64,000 nt of DNA from Isoetes taiwanensis (taxonomy: Eukaryota; Streptophyta; Lycopodiopsida; Isoetales; Isoetaceae), in contig JAJEKV010000092.1 in assembly GCA_021234155.1 (NCBI GenBank), positions 1,872,561-1,936,560 on the forward strand, given 5' to 3'. The position numbers and the translations under genes are program-made. The notes under the pieces are model-generated. The model was given only the letters and a program-made list of their open reading frames with translations, had not been told where the DNA came from and did not search any database. Shown here piece by piece: positions 11,663-21,272 of the stretch (positions are counted from its first letter, which is position 1; each line of letters starts with the position of its first letter).

Positions 11663-12236
11663 TACCACACCACACCCCTCCACCACACTTCACCACCACC
11701 ACCACACTGCACCACACCACATCACACTACAATCCACAACACCACACCACACCACCACCACCACAACACCACACCACCACCACCACACCGCACCACCACA
11801 CTCCACCACACCACATCATACCACCACACACCACTACACACACACCACCACCACCACACTCCACCACCGCTCCACACTCCACCATTTGGTGTATGGTGTA
11901 TGGTGTGTGGTGAATGGTGTGGTGTGTGGTGGGGAGTGTGGTGAATGGTGTGGTGTGTGGTGGGATGTGCTCGTTCTGGTGAATATGATAGTTGGTGTAT
12001 GGTCTATGGTGTATGGTGTGTGGTGAATGGTGTGGTGTGTGGTGGGGTGTGTGGTGAATGGTGTGGTGTGTGGTGGGATGTGCTCGTTCTGGTGAATATG
12101 ATAGTTGGTGTATGGTCTATGGTGTATGGTGTGTGGTGAATGGTGTGGTGTGTGGTGGGATGTGTTCGTTCTGGTGAATATGATAGTGTGGGGCATGGTA
12201 TGGTGCATGGTTTGGTGTGGTATACACACCCTAACA
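11663..12236. repeat. Strand-switching CACCA / GGTGT minisatellite
   Basis: About 220 bases of ACCAC-type repeats (11663-11882) flip abruptly to about 350 bases of GGTGTGTGGTG-type repeats. The GT half contains a longer unit with GTGCTCGTTCTGGTGAATA repeated three times (near 11968, 12080 and 12165, the last as GTGTTCGTTCTGG). The two halves are near reverse complements, so the block can form a large cruciform. The ORFs predicted across it are artefacts of the repeat. Confidence 0.85.
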
Positions 12237-12258
12237 GTTTAGTGTTCATTTCATGCAG

Positions 12259-12407
12259 ATGGTATTGTTCAAGAGGTTTCTGGACCAACATCCAAAAATT
12301 TTTGGCAGATGCTTCAGATGCTTCAAGATGCATTTAAAGAAAAATACTCTGAACATATTTTCCTATTGGCTGCTGGTTACCATATTTTGTTAGTGTGCAG
12401 ATCATAA
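12259..12407 (+). CDS. Possible terminal exon of the preceding gene
   Basis: After TTTCATGCAG an open stretch (read with a preceding G) encodes DGIVQEVSGPTSKNFWQMLQ and continues for about 30 codons to TAA at 12405-12407. It could be a 3' exon of the C48 gene skipped by the shorter ending. No domain is recognised. Confidence 0.25.
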
Positions 12408-12546
12408 ATTCTGCACCTTGAAATTCCTTGTTGGCTTTAATGTTTGTTTTGATATACTATTTCAGTAATTGTACTTTGCATTTTATAATTAATGACAAAA
12501 ACTGTCATTAACTTGAGTTGCACCAAAAACTTGAGTTGCAAACTAA

Positions 12547-12600
12547 CATTAGGGCGGATTTGGGGTCTCAAAATGGCCTCCTATCAGCTATTCCACGTCA
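12547..12600 (+). repeat. Left terminal inverted repeat of the large element
   Basis: Begins CATTAGGGCGGATTTGGGG and includes AAAATGGCC and TTCCACGTCA. Its reverse complement is at 34015-34075. Confidence 0.75.
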
Positions 12601-12716
12601 TATTTCCGCTCTATATCCAGCCTATATCTATTCCAGCCTAGATTGGCGCCCATTCTCCCCCCAATCTCCGCCCAATCTTCGCTAGATCCTCCGCCCAATT
12701 TCGCTAGTCCATCGCC

Positions 12717-13130
12717 ATGAAGAGATCAGCTACGGAAGAGCCGGAGGTGTCCTCCAAGAGGCGCCTATTACGGCTGGAAGAGGTGTTCCCTCCGCAGTTC
12801 CCTCCGCTGCCCACGGTTCTTGCTCTGAATGCCTCTGATTCCTCTGATTCCTCTGACGAGGAATCAGAGAATGAGGAATCAGAGGAAATTCCGGAGCAGG
12901 AGTTCATCACAGGTGTTCTTGAAGGCTGGATAGGAGATTCTTCAGAGAATGAGTGGTCTACCAAAGGAGAAGAAGCCGAAGATGATGAAGAAGTTGAAGA
13001 CGAATCCGCTGACTTCGAGGAGCTCATGGCGTTAGTTCATGGTACATGCATGTTTTCTTTCTTTTCTTAAGCATTCAACTAACGGTTATTTCTTATTTTT
13101 TGTTTTGCAGATGGTGAAGCAGATGAATGA
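12717..13130 (+). CDS. Small acidic, serine-rich protein (two exons)
   Basis: Exon 1 is 12717-13041 and exon 2 is 13111-13130, joined by a 69-bp GT-AG intron (GTACAT...TTTTGCAG). The product is 114 aa. A basic start (MKRS, KRR) is followed by a Ser/Asp/Glu tract (SDSSDSSDEESENEESEE) and an acidic C-terminal half ending DGEADE. It is one of the few intact genes of the large element and lies 117 bp inside the left TIR. Acidic tracts of this kind bind histones or basic DNA-binding proteins in known chaperones. Such a role would fit the H3-like and BAH-like genes of the element but is inference; no family is recognised. Confidence 0.6.
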
Positions 13131-13379
13131 AATTTGTTAGGGCAGAGCACCTCTTTTTTTTTTCCTTGTTCTTAGCCTCCAGCTTGCCTCCAGCTTCTTA
13201 CCATATGACTGCAAGCCTTCGGGCTTTTTTGTTGTGAATAGTTGAAGCCTCCGGGCATTTAAATTTACAAAATGATGTTCTGATGTAAAGCCATACGGCC
13301 ATAAAAAATTTTGAACGTAAAAAGTTTTTGCTTCTAATTCCATTTGAATACCTAACTTGTTTTTTTACTGTACATGTGT

Positions 13380-13860
13380 TACCACTCTTAAGTACATAAG
13401 TCATTATCTCTTTCCAAAGAGCATATTATTTTTCAAGAAGGATCACATCAAGCGAATAGTACATATGCAACAAAAATGGAACACACTAAATTCGCATCGT
13501 GTGATCCACTTTCTTATTTGTTGTCAAATTAAAATTAAACACAAGTACCCCTTCTCATTTAATGCTTTACCACCCTAAGTGCATAAAGTTATTAGTCCTT
13601 TTCAAAGAGCATATCTTTTTTTAAGAAGGATCACATCAAGCATCCCATTTGCATCTAAAATACTTTACCAACTCTAGTAGTACATAAAGTTATTAGCCTT
13701 TTTCAAAAGCAAACACTTTATCAATAAATGAGCACGTCACATATCCACACTTAACTTCAAATAAGACACATATATATTTCTTTTATTAAAAGATAATCAA
13801 AGTAATTTTACTATAGGAAGTCATCTTTTTCCAAAAAGATCACATCAAGCGAATTTTGTA
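13380..13860. repeat. Subterminal repeats of the large element
   Basis: A block containing 'cataaagttattag', 'ttttcaaagagcatat' and 'aagaaggatcacatcaagc' recurs near 13390-13457, 13575-13641 and 13680-13855. It includes two full inverted-motif pairs and one lone arm (13629-13641). Subterminal repeats are typical transposase-binding regions in several DNA transposon superfamilies. Confidence 0.55.
13441..13506. repeat. Paired inverted motif 1
   Basis: GATCACATCAAGCGAAT at 13441-13457 faces ATTCGCATCGTGTGATC at 13490-13506; outer span 66 bp. Confidence 0.8.
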
Positions 13861-13903
13861 TAAGCTAAAAGGTTGGAATATACTAAATTCGCATGGTGTG
13901 ATC
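13838..13903. repeat. Paired inverted motif 2
   Basis: GATCACATCAAGCGAATT at 13838-13855 faces ATTCGCATGGTGTGATC at 13887-13903; outer span 66 bp. Confidence 0.8.
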
Positions 13904-14013
13904 CACTTTCTTGTTTGTTGTCAATAGATAATAACACCAAGTCTCTCATCAATAGTCTCCCATTTGCATATAAAATATGTATCATTCCAAGTTATATTAT
14001 GTTTTATGAACTA

Positions 14014-14118
14014 AAATGGCCTCCTATCAGCCATTCCACGTCATATTTCCGCTCCTTGGGGATTTGGGGTCTCAAAATGGCCTCCTATAAGCCATTCCAC
14101 GTCATATTTCCGCTCCTT
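14014..14118 (+). repeat. Internal duplicate copies of the left TIR
   Basis: AAAATGGCCTCCTATCAGCC through the TTCCACGTCATATTTCCGCTCC stretch occurs twice here, the second time preceded by GGGGATTTGGGGTCTC. Both repeat the sequence at 12556-12610. The element may have captured or nested a related end, with 12551-14055 a separable left module. Confidence 0.7.
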
Positions 14119-14692
14119 TTTTCCCGTTAGATTTGTTTGGAATATTCTCCCGGAATAAGGGGGATCGCACATTTATGGCGCCATATGTATTTAATTCTGT
14201 TGGTTGTCAGACAGATTGATGCTGGCGCTTCTAAAAAGCCACTTGCATTATAGCATACCGGCAACTCATGACGGTGTCTCTTGGTTTGTCAGATACCAAG
14301 CATGCGCATCACCGATGCTTGTCTTGCGCTATTTTCATTTAGAGGCCATGGCCATACAAGCTTCCCGCCTTCTACATTTCAAAATTTGAATGTGTAGGTT
14401 GAAGCTTTGTATCAGACTTTCGTTTTTATTTGCGATTGCGCCTTAAAAGTTAAAGAACAGGGATCTTTACTTCATCCCAATACAGGCTTCCCGCCCCCCT
14501 ACAATTCGAATTTTGAATTTGCTTATGTATAAAAGCATGGATTGTAGGAGAATGGACTTTTTGATTTCCATATGCACGTTGCAAATTTCAAAAACGAGGT
14601 TAGTACGGACGTTCGGCTCACACACGGCTTAATTGTCTTTGGGGCATACAAATTGTACACCTTCATTTCGCGGCCGCGGCGATCCACGCGGT

Positions 14693-17316
14693 ATGGAAGC
14701 TCCAAATGATGTGTGGATAAGGATCCAACTGACTCACGAATATGCTCCAGTCTTCAATCGCAAAAAAGGAGGTCTAAGAAATAAGAACTTAGACCTCGAC
14801 ATGTTGCGTCTTGCAGGCTCAAAAAGTGTCGACATCTGGGCGGATGGCAGTTTATATCCATTGGATCCGTTGAGTGGCAAGAAACCGTCATTTCGGGACG
14901 TTTCAAGTTTAGTCGATTTTGTGGTGACGGTAACTCGGCCTCTTGGGATATTGTGAGAGATTGAGAGGATGAAGGCATTCAAATCGAATCTGATTCCTTG
15001 AGATGAGCCGCTTCCGATTGTCACAAGAGAATTATAACTTAAACCGTGACTCTTTTTTTCTCTCGCTTCATTACTCCACTGCGATGAAGGAAAGGAATGA
15101 CGGCTTGGGGAGGGAAACGTCTTTGAGATACGAAGTGGACAAGTCCAAATTGGTGATAGGGCAGCTGCAAGAAAAGATCCAAGCGCTCGAAAGAGCAAAC
15201 TTTGGGCTTCAATGTAGGTTAAAGAATTTGAAGAAAACACCCCTTGGCTTGCGAGAAAGGAAGAAGCACTATCGACCGATAGAGGAACTAAAGTTTGGAT
15301 CAGGTGCATTCAGACGCAGGGTCACGGCCACAAGGTCCGTTTACAACACTAGCAAAGGCCAATTAAGATCTGGGGAAACTAGAAGCAATCTTGGTTAGGT
15401 AGTGGAGAACCTAGCGACAAACAGGGAGATAGTGGACATGATTTGTCAGCCCTACAACTCTTCTCTCAAGAAGATGGTATTGGAAATGGTACTAGGAGAG
15501 ATTTACAAGAAGTTAGAAGCGGTGGATGTCTGGCAATTTTTTTGTGATGATGTAGGCATCAGTAGGCTTGGTTACCTTTCTCTATTCAAGCCATTCCACA
15601 AAGCATTGAAAAGAATGGGCACAAAAAAAGTATTCGCTCCACGTCCACAAATTGTCGAGAATACAAGGGTTACTAGGACAAATCTGGTGTATGCCATATT
15701 AGGAGAGATGCACCACGTTGAATGTGCTGGTCCTGCCATAGCCATAAAAGATAAGAATGGCAAGGATTGTTGTGATATAGTTGGAATGAATGAGCATAAT
15801 AATCTTTGGGTTGACCTGGTTACTCTCTTACAATTCCTTGTCAAATATTATGACTTAACGATTCTTTGAAACTAATGGTGAGATTGAAGTTTGCATAAAA
15901 TTGGATGAAATGGAACTGACCAAGTTTGAGAAGTATGAGAGGGTATCCGTTGTCATCATGAATAGAGCAATTGAGAATGCAATTGCACATGCTAAATCAA
16001 AGAGCAACAAGAATAATAAAAAAGATGTAGAGGTGACGGACGAGGAGAAGAAGCGTGTTAGAAAAATGGTTCTCATGTCAATCGAAGATGACACACTGGT
16101 GGTTAGGTCTCTTTAAAGTTTAGAAAGAAACCCAGGAGGTATTGAAATGGGTGTTCAATCAAACTGACATCCCGAGTCTAATATCTAGATTCGAGGGAGG
16201 GGAAAAATTGCAAGTAGATCACTATGGATCTTACAAAGTAATTTTTCACTTGGCGCCTGATTTAAAAGCGAGAGAAAGCAACGCGTACAACATAAGTGGA
16301 GGAGGACAAGGAACATGCAAAAGTTATGCATCTTTTGCAATCATGCAAGGAAGTCAAGTCTTGGAAGAAGGCTGTTTCAACCTTGTCCCTTAACCAAGCA
16401 AATGCTCCTAATAGAGGAGAAGAAGATCCCAAGTTCCATGGCATTTTCCCCATTCCATTAGAGAGGGTTCATATCTGCACTTTGCACGGCTTTGTGAGAA
16501 TCATCGACAAGATGATAGTTTTGAGCTGCAGATTCGTGTGGAACATTTCAGACAAGAAGAGAAGAGACAGGTTTGCATGGTGGCAATGTAAGATTAGAGC
16601 TCGATGAGAAACGGGCAGGAAGAACAAGTGTGCCTCGTAAGGTGTCAATTGGAGGGGTGAAAGCTCGACGCTTCATAAAGAATCATAGAGAGGCTCGAGC
16701 GGAAACTAGATGGGAGAAAAAGGTCTATGAATTTGGAAAATTCTTTGGTTGATGGAGCAGGACCGCCTGAGATGGCGTTCGTTCGGCATTGAGGGAAAAA
16801 AAGCATGGGATGCATTGTGCGAATTGTTCCCATACATTCGAGAGAATGGACCTCACAAGAGAAGATGCTTGAGAAATGTTCGGTGCAAGCGAATAACAAA
16901 TTTATTAAAGCTTTTCATAGACGCATGGGGAGAGAGTGAAGTCACGCACTACTTGCACATCTTTTGGGCTCATGCACCTTGGTTTTTAGGAAGTATGGAA
17001 GCCTAGCAAAGGTGGAGTGCACAAGGCATGGAGAAGTCACATAAACAAGCTAAAATAGCCTTTCATCGTAACACTCAAAGAGGGGGTGGAAATGTGGGAA
17101 CCAACCCTCTAAGACAGGATGATGAGTGGTTTTATAGAAGGGCGATGGCTAAATCACGACAAGAAGGTCGCTTTAAGGAGCAACCCAGAAGTCGTAAACA
17201 CCATTGGCATAATGCTAAAGAGAAAACGGAAAGTTGCTTGGCAAAATTCTAGGGCCCTACTAGCATCGCAACAGTGGAGATCTAAGAGACAAAGAATCGG
17301 TAAAGTATACTTGTAA
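14693..17316 (+). pseudogene. Decayed transposase-like gene of the large element
   Basis: Coding-like segments run through several frames. An N-terminal domain (14693-14955, MEAPNDVWIRIQLTHEYAPV) is followed by a basic coiled coil (15003-15398), a large globular part (15402-15867) and a Lys-rich segment (15901-16115). Next comes a Cys/His segment (CIFCNHARK, near 16324, in a different frame), then FPIPLERVHICTLHGFVRII (about 16445-16505) and HYLHIFWAHAPWFLGSMEA (near 16945-17003). The order of Cys/His finger, 'FPIPLERVH' and 'H-x3-F-x2-H' helices resembles large uncharacterised transposase-like proteins that I recall from plants and invertebrates; I cannot name the superfamily. At least five frame changes make it non-functional. 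The size and left-end position suit the element's transposase. Confirmed catalytic acids are not identified. Confidence 0.5.
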
Positions 17317-17326
17317 TGTGTAGCAT

Positions 17327-17391
17327 GTTCACACGACGCGAAGTACTTGCCTCCAACCTTGTTTGCACAAATCAGAAGGCGTCGTGTGATC
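17327..17391. repeat. Paired inverted motif 3
   Basis: TTCACACGACGCGAA at 17328-17342 faces GGCGTCGTGTGATC at 17379-17391. It sits between the convergent ends of the transposase-like and first coiled-coil genes. Confidence 0.8.
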
Positions 17392-17398
17392 TTATTTG

Positions 17399-17464
17399 TA
17401 TCATCACGGCCGAGCGATGGAGTTCGCTATTGCTTGCATTTATGTGGCTTCGCGTCGTGTGAAG
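17399..17464. repeat. Paired inverted motif 4 (left arm degenerate)
   Basis: The right arm GCTTCGCGTCGTGTGAAG at 17447-17464 is strong. The left arm ATCATCACGGCCGAG is weak, but the 66-bp spacing is kept. Confidence 0.55.
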
Positions 17465-17545
17465 CTTTACAAGATAATAATAAAAAAAGGTTACTTTTGA
17501 TTAAAGTTGTGAAAGATGTTACATTGAAAAACAAAATACAACAAC

Positions 17546-18013
17546 TCATTGTTGCTCCAGTGCGAGCTCTTCTTCATTATCTTCATCATCATCATCAGCT
17601 CCGTCCTCGTCTTCGTCTTCATCTCTTCTCCTCAAGCGAACAATCACCCTATCCAAACGTTCCTCCAATCTGTCCACCATCTCTTTGTACATGTCCCGCT
17701 CCTGTCCCAATAGCACAACGTATTCTTCTGCCTGAATTAGCAACCTCGTTGCCATCATAACCACCTCAGTGCAGTTGTTGGGGCATGTCATCTATCCGAC
17801 CTTCTATTCAACGCTTTGATTTGCCTCTCTCGGGCGAAGCATGAGAAGGTTGAATTCATTCTCTTCTTCTTTCTGCTAAATTGTAACGGCATTTTCCTTT
17901 AGAAGATCATCTTGCTCCTTCAACCTCTTCATTAGAACACCCAACACTATGTCAGAAGGGAGTTCTATCCTCTTGCGTTTTTCCTTATCAGCGGTTGAGG
18001 ATGTGGAGGCCAT
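17546..18013 (-). pseudogene. Coiled-coil paralogue 1 (serine-rich start, acidic tail)
   Basis: It starts MASTSSTADKEKRKRIELPS and continues DIVLGVLMKRLKEQDDLLKE until a stop at 17876. A second frame resumes (about 17791-17546) with a coiled coil (ERDMYKEMVDRLEERLDRV) and an Asp/Glu tail. One frameshift therefore separates the halves. A TATA box (TATAAATT, minus strand, 18100-18093) lies 80-87 bp upstream of the ATG. It is the first of four tandem paralogues sharing 'MAS(S/T)SS...LP(A/S)DI...V(L/V)MKR'. Function is unknown; the coiled coil suggests oligomerisation. Confidence 0.55.
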
Positions 18014-18242
18014 AGATGACAAATGGGAGGGACGTTAAGATTATAGAAGTGAGGAGCAAAGACTCTAACCGGCGGCACAATGCAAGGACCTCAATTTATA
18101 CATATTAGCGCTTGAACATATTAAACACGATTAATTTTCAGAAATGGCGTGTCGGGCCGGATTCGTGGGTTGTTTGCTAGAACACATTAATGGTAATGCT
18201 TGTCATTTGGAACACATTAATAACTATTCTAACTACATCAGT

Positions 18243-18305
18243 ATCACACCACGCTGAAATGCACACGAGCTTTAAAACCCTATGAAGGGTTTCGCTTCGT
18301 GTGAT
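18243..18305. repeat. Paired inverted motif 5
   Basis: ATCACACCACGCTGAAAT faces GTTTCGCTTCGTGTGATC; outer span 63 bp, upstream of coiled-coil paralogue 1. Confidence 0.7.
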
Positions 18306-18476
18306 CTGTCTTGTCATTCTCTCTACCACGGATATTGAAAATTAAAAATAGGAAACGTAATATTTGGCACATTTGTCAAAAACTTTTCCCATTGAGAAAT
18401 AAAACCATTACAAACATTAAAAAAAAAGGGGCCCCTCTAGGAGGAGCCCGATGCCTATGATCGTAGGGCAAGCTCT

Positions 18477-18872
18477 TCACGAGGGCGGTGATAATTTTTT
18501 TCGCTCCTCCAACATGATTGCCTGCCCCGCAACCACGTTCTCATATTCCGCAACCTTAGCTTCCCGCTCATCGAGTTGAGCTCGGGCAGCCTCTCCCACT
18601 TCGATTGCGGCCCTAAGCCTCTCTTGGAGGTTATATCTCGTGGCGTGCAATTCGCGGTCTAAGGCAGCCCGCTGATTGTCGCGCACTAAAATCACCTCCC
18701 TATAGAAGGCGGCTTTGTCCTCTGCCGCTAACCCAGCTTGGCGGCGTCTTCATCATTCTTTTCTTTTAGAAGGCGGATCCGTTCCTCCGGCAAAGCCGAC
18801 GAATGTTCGAATTTCCTTGACCAGAACTTGAGACAAGATCTCGGCAGGAATGGAACTGGAGCTGGAGGCCAT
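18477..18872 (-). pseudogene. Coiled-coil paralogue 2
   Basis: It starts MASSSSSIPAEILSQVLVKE. A frame change gives PEERIRLLKEKNDEDAAKLG, and after a stop a third frame (18695-18477) gives a long coiled coil (REVILVRDNQRAALDREL, ending EERKKLSPPS). It shares the serine-rich start and the LPAEI/VLVK spacing with paralogues 1 and 3. A TATA box (TATATAAAAC, minus strand, 18970-18961) lies about 95 bp upstream of the ATG. The inactivating frameshifts show loss of constraint. Confidence 0.5.
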
Positions 18873-19027
18873 TGAAAGTGATGGGAGAACAGGAGAGATG
18901 GCTGAGGGTGGATGTGATAGAACAGGAGATGGCGGATAGGAGAAGACAAAGGCCTCCGACGTTTTATATAGAAACTAGAGATACGTTGGAATCTACGGTT
19001 TTCTGAAAACCGATAAAGTTGTGTAAT

Positions 19028-19094
19028 AATCCCACGAGGCGAAATTATAGCATGCAATTAGGCAGCGGTAGCCTATGTTCGCATCATGGGATCC
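19028..19094. repeat. Paired inverted motif 6 (degenerate)
   Basis: AATCCCACGAGGCGAAAT faces ATGTTCGCATCATGGGATCC; outer span 67 bp. It is about 60 bp upstream of the TATA box of coiled-coil paralogue 2. Confidence 0.65.
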
Positions 19095-19355
19095 GTCATA
19101 TCCTAAGCCGCATCTTGTATGCAGGCCGTACAAAAGACAGTGTTATTGTGGCAGCGCATGCCACGTCCTTGGCATGACGTTGTCATCCACATGCCACGTA
19201 TGTGAATAGACGTTGTCATCCATATGCCAATCCTAGATATGACTAATTCGCATTTACCTGCAAGTTATCACATAATCTAGCTAGATATTTGTGTTACATA
19301 TAGTTTTCCATTAATAAATTATGAATTTATATATACAACGAGGTGTACGTTGTGG

Positions 19356-19423
19356 AGATCATACGACGCGAAATCCATTGATTGCTACCTAATTGCAAGC
19401 ATGGCATTTCGCGTCGTGTGATC
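19356..19423. repeat. Paired inverted motif 7
   Basis: GAGATCATACGACGCGAAAT faces ATTTCGCGTCGTGTGATCT; outer span 68 bp. The spacer is nearly identical to that of motif 9. Confidence 0.85.
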
Positions 19424-19509
19424 TTTTAATAAAACAAAACAAGAGAACAGATAGAAAAGCAAGAAATAGAGAAAACTTTTCTTTGAAACAAAAAATATAT
19501 ATACAATGG

Positions 19510-19868
19510 CTAGAAATCTTCATGATCCTGTAGCTGAAGCCGTAAAGCTGCGTTCTCATCCTCCGCAGCTCGAAGCTTCTTCTCCATATCTTCTAACGCC
19601 TGCGAAATATTATGTGCAGTTAAAACTGCCTCGACCCTACGGCTATTGGCCTCTCGGTACCTGGTTAATGTTGCCGCGAGCTCAAGGTCTTGCGCTCATG
19701 CAGCAGCCCCCTCGTGAATTCTAACATGTCGACCGCCTCGATCTTCTCGGCGACGAGACGGCTGTTTTCGTCGTGAACCTCCTTGAATCTCTTCATCACC
19801 ACTGCAAGAGTGATGTCCGCGGGCAGCTCTGGGCGCGGTCGCTTGCTGGAGGAGGATGAAGATGCCAT
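19510..19868 (-). pseudogene. Coiled-coil paralogue 3
   Basis: It starts MASSSSSSKRPRPELPADIT and continues as a basic then heptad-like segment to a stop after LLHERKTLSSRQH. A single frameshift restores a coiled coil (LTRYREANSRRVEAVLTAHN, then EDMEKKLRAAEDENAALR) to TAG at 19510-19512. The intact ancestor would be about 120 aa. A TATA box (TATAAATA, minus strand, 19970-19963) is about 95-100 bp upstream, with paired motif 8 just beyond it. It belongs to an 861-bp tandem duplication with paralogue 4. Confidence 0.6.
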
Positions 19869-19994
19869 CGGAGCAGAAGGCGGAAGGCGGAAGGCGGAGA
19901 AGATGAGCAGAAGGCGGAAGGCGGAAGAGGATCGGAGGTCGAAGGCAAGATAGAAGGTCTTGTATTTATAACAGGGATTTCATAGTAGCTTGAG

Positions 19995-20056
19995 TCACAC
20001 GACGTGAAGGATGCCGTCGGTCAGGAAAATGGACCGTTACTTCTCGCGTCGTGTGA
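19995..20056. repeat. Paired inverted motif 8
   Basis: TCACACGACGTGAAGG faces CTTCTCGCGTCGTGTGA; outer span 62 bp. It begins 25 bp upstream of the TATA box of paralogue 3. Confidence 0.8.
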
Positions 20057-20216
20057 GGAAAAAGGACCGTTACTTCTTCTCACGTCTTTTCTTCCAGAGA
20101 AAGCTCGTGTGATAATTTTTATTGATAATTTCGGTGATACAATCTATACATAAATAATTTTACTGATACATAACTAAAGATAGAACTTCTCATTGAAGCA
20201 AAATAGAACGGCATGG

Positions 20217-20283
20217 AGATCACACGACGTGAAATCCATTGATTGCTACCTAATTGCAAGCAAGGCATTTCGCGTCGTGTGAT
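20217..20283. repeat. Paired inverted motif 9
   Basis: GAGATCACACGACGTGAAAT faces ATTTCGCGTCGTGTGATCT. It starts 861 bp after motif 7 and shares its spacer, which marks a tandem duplication. Confidence 0.85.
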
Positions 20284-20387
20284 CTTTTAATAAAACAGAA
20301 CATACATTGGAACAAGAGGATAGATAGAAGCAAAAAATAGAGAAAACTTTTCTTTGAAGCAAAAAATAGATAGATACAATGGCTAGG

Positions 20388-20764
20388 GATCTTCATGATC
20401 CTCTAGCTGATTTTCATGTCTGCGCATTTGAAGCCGTAAAGAACAGCGTTCTCATCCTCCGCACTCGAGCTTCTTCTCCCTATCTTCTAAGGGCACGAAA
20501 TCGTGGCGGTTTCAAGCTACCTCGCCCCGGTACATGGCGAATGTTTTGCTGACTCAATGTTCGCTCGTCGGGCGACTCCCTCGTGAAGGCTAATCATGCG
20601 GCCGCCTCCATATTCTCGGCGGCGACGAGGCGGTTGTTTTCATCATGGATCTCCTTGAATCTCTTCATCACCACTTTGCAAGGTTGATGTCCACGGGCAG
20701 CTACGGTATTTGGGGAGTGCTATCTTGGCGTGGTAAACTTGCTAGAGGAAGATGATGATGCCAT
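20388..20764 (-). pseudogene. Coiled-coil paralogue 4 (most decayed)
   Basis: The start MASSSSSSK at 20764 and the downstream KVVMKRFKEIHDEN segment match paralogue 3, as does the 3' end (AATGGCTAGGGATCTTCATG region near 20380-20395). Small insertions and deletions break the frame early. A TATA box (TATAAATA, minus strand, 20857-20850) is about 90 bp upstream, with paired motif 10 only 5 bp further. It is the older or less constrained half of the 861-bp duplication. Confidence 0.55.
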
Positions 20765-20862
20765 CGGGAGCGAAGGTGGAAGGCGGAAGCCGGAAGTAGA
20801 AGATGAGCGAAGAAGGAAGGCGTCGGAGGTCGAGTGGACATCGTTCTTCTATTTATAACATG

Positions 20863-20894
20863 AGTCACACGAGTTGCTTCTCGCGTCGTGTGAG
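20863..20894. repeat. Paired inverted motif 10 (short spacer)
   Basis: GTCACACGAG faces CTCGCGTCGTGTGAG with a short spacer (about 30 bp in all). It is the only compact pair and abuts the TATA box of paralogue 4. It looks like a deletion derivative. Confidence 0.65.
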
Positions 20895-20947
20895 GAATAA
20901 ATAAATTAATTGTTTTTTCCAATAATATTTCATTTCTTGAGATAAAT

Positions 20948-21006
20948 ATCACACGACGAAAACCTAGATATGATGGAAAATCGGTGATGTATTTGGCGTG
21001 ATGTGA
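20948..21006. repeat. Paired inverted motif 11
   Basis: ATCACACGACGAAAACC faces TTTGGCGTGATGTGA; outer span 59 bp. Confidence 0.65.
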
Positions 21007-21272
21007 ATAAATACAAATAAAATAATTTTTATTAGGAATTTGGAAGGACAATCGTACATAAATAATTTTGCCGATACAAGTTGGAAAATATATAACTTCC
21101 AATTTTTCAAGCCGTCGTCAATTTCATGCTCTTTCAATCCCCCCCATACTTGATCCAACAAGGCAATGACTTCCATGTTATCGACCCCGACTTCCAACCT
21201 TGGGTGAGTCAAGCCGGTGAGCTAAGAAATTTAACATATTGCGCGCATGAGCAGACCGGCTTGGTCGTCAAA

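Noticed and set aside
11608-12333. His/Thr-rich and Val/Trp-rich ORFs over the minisatellite
   Set aside because: They are translations of CACCA/GGTGT repeats in several frames and strands.
17546-20764. Coiled-coil paralogues as core histones
   Set aside because: The LP(A/S)DI...VMKRFKE segments are heptad helices with no histone-fold loop motifs.
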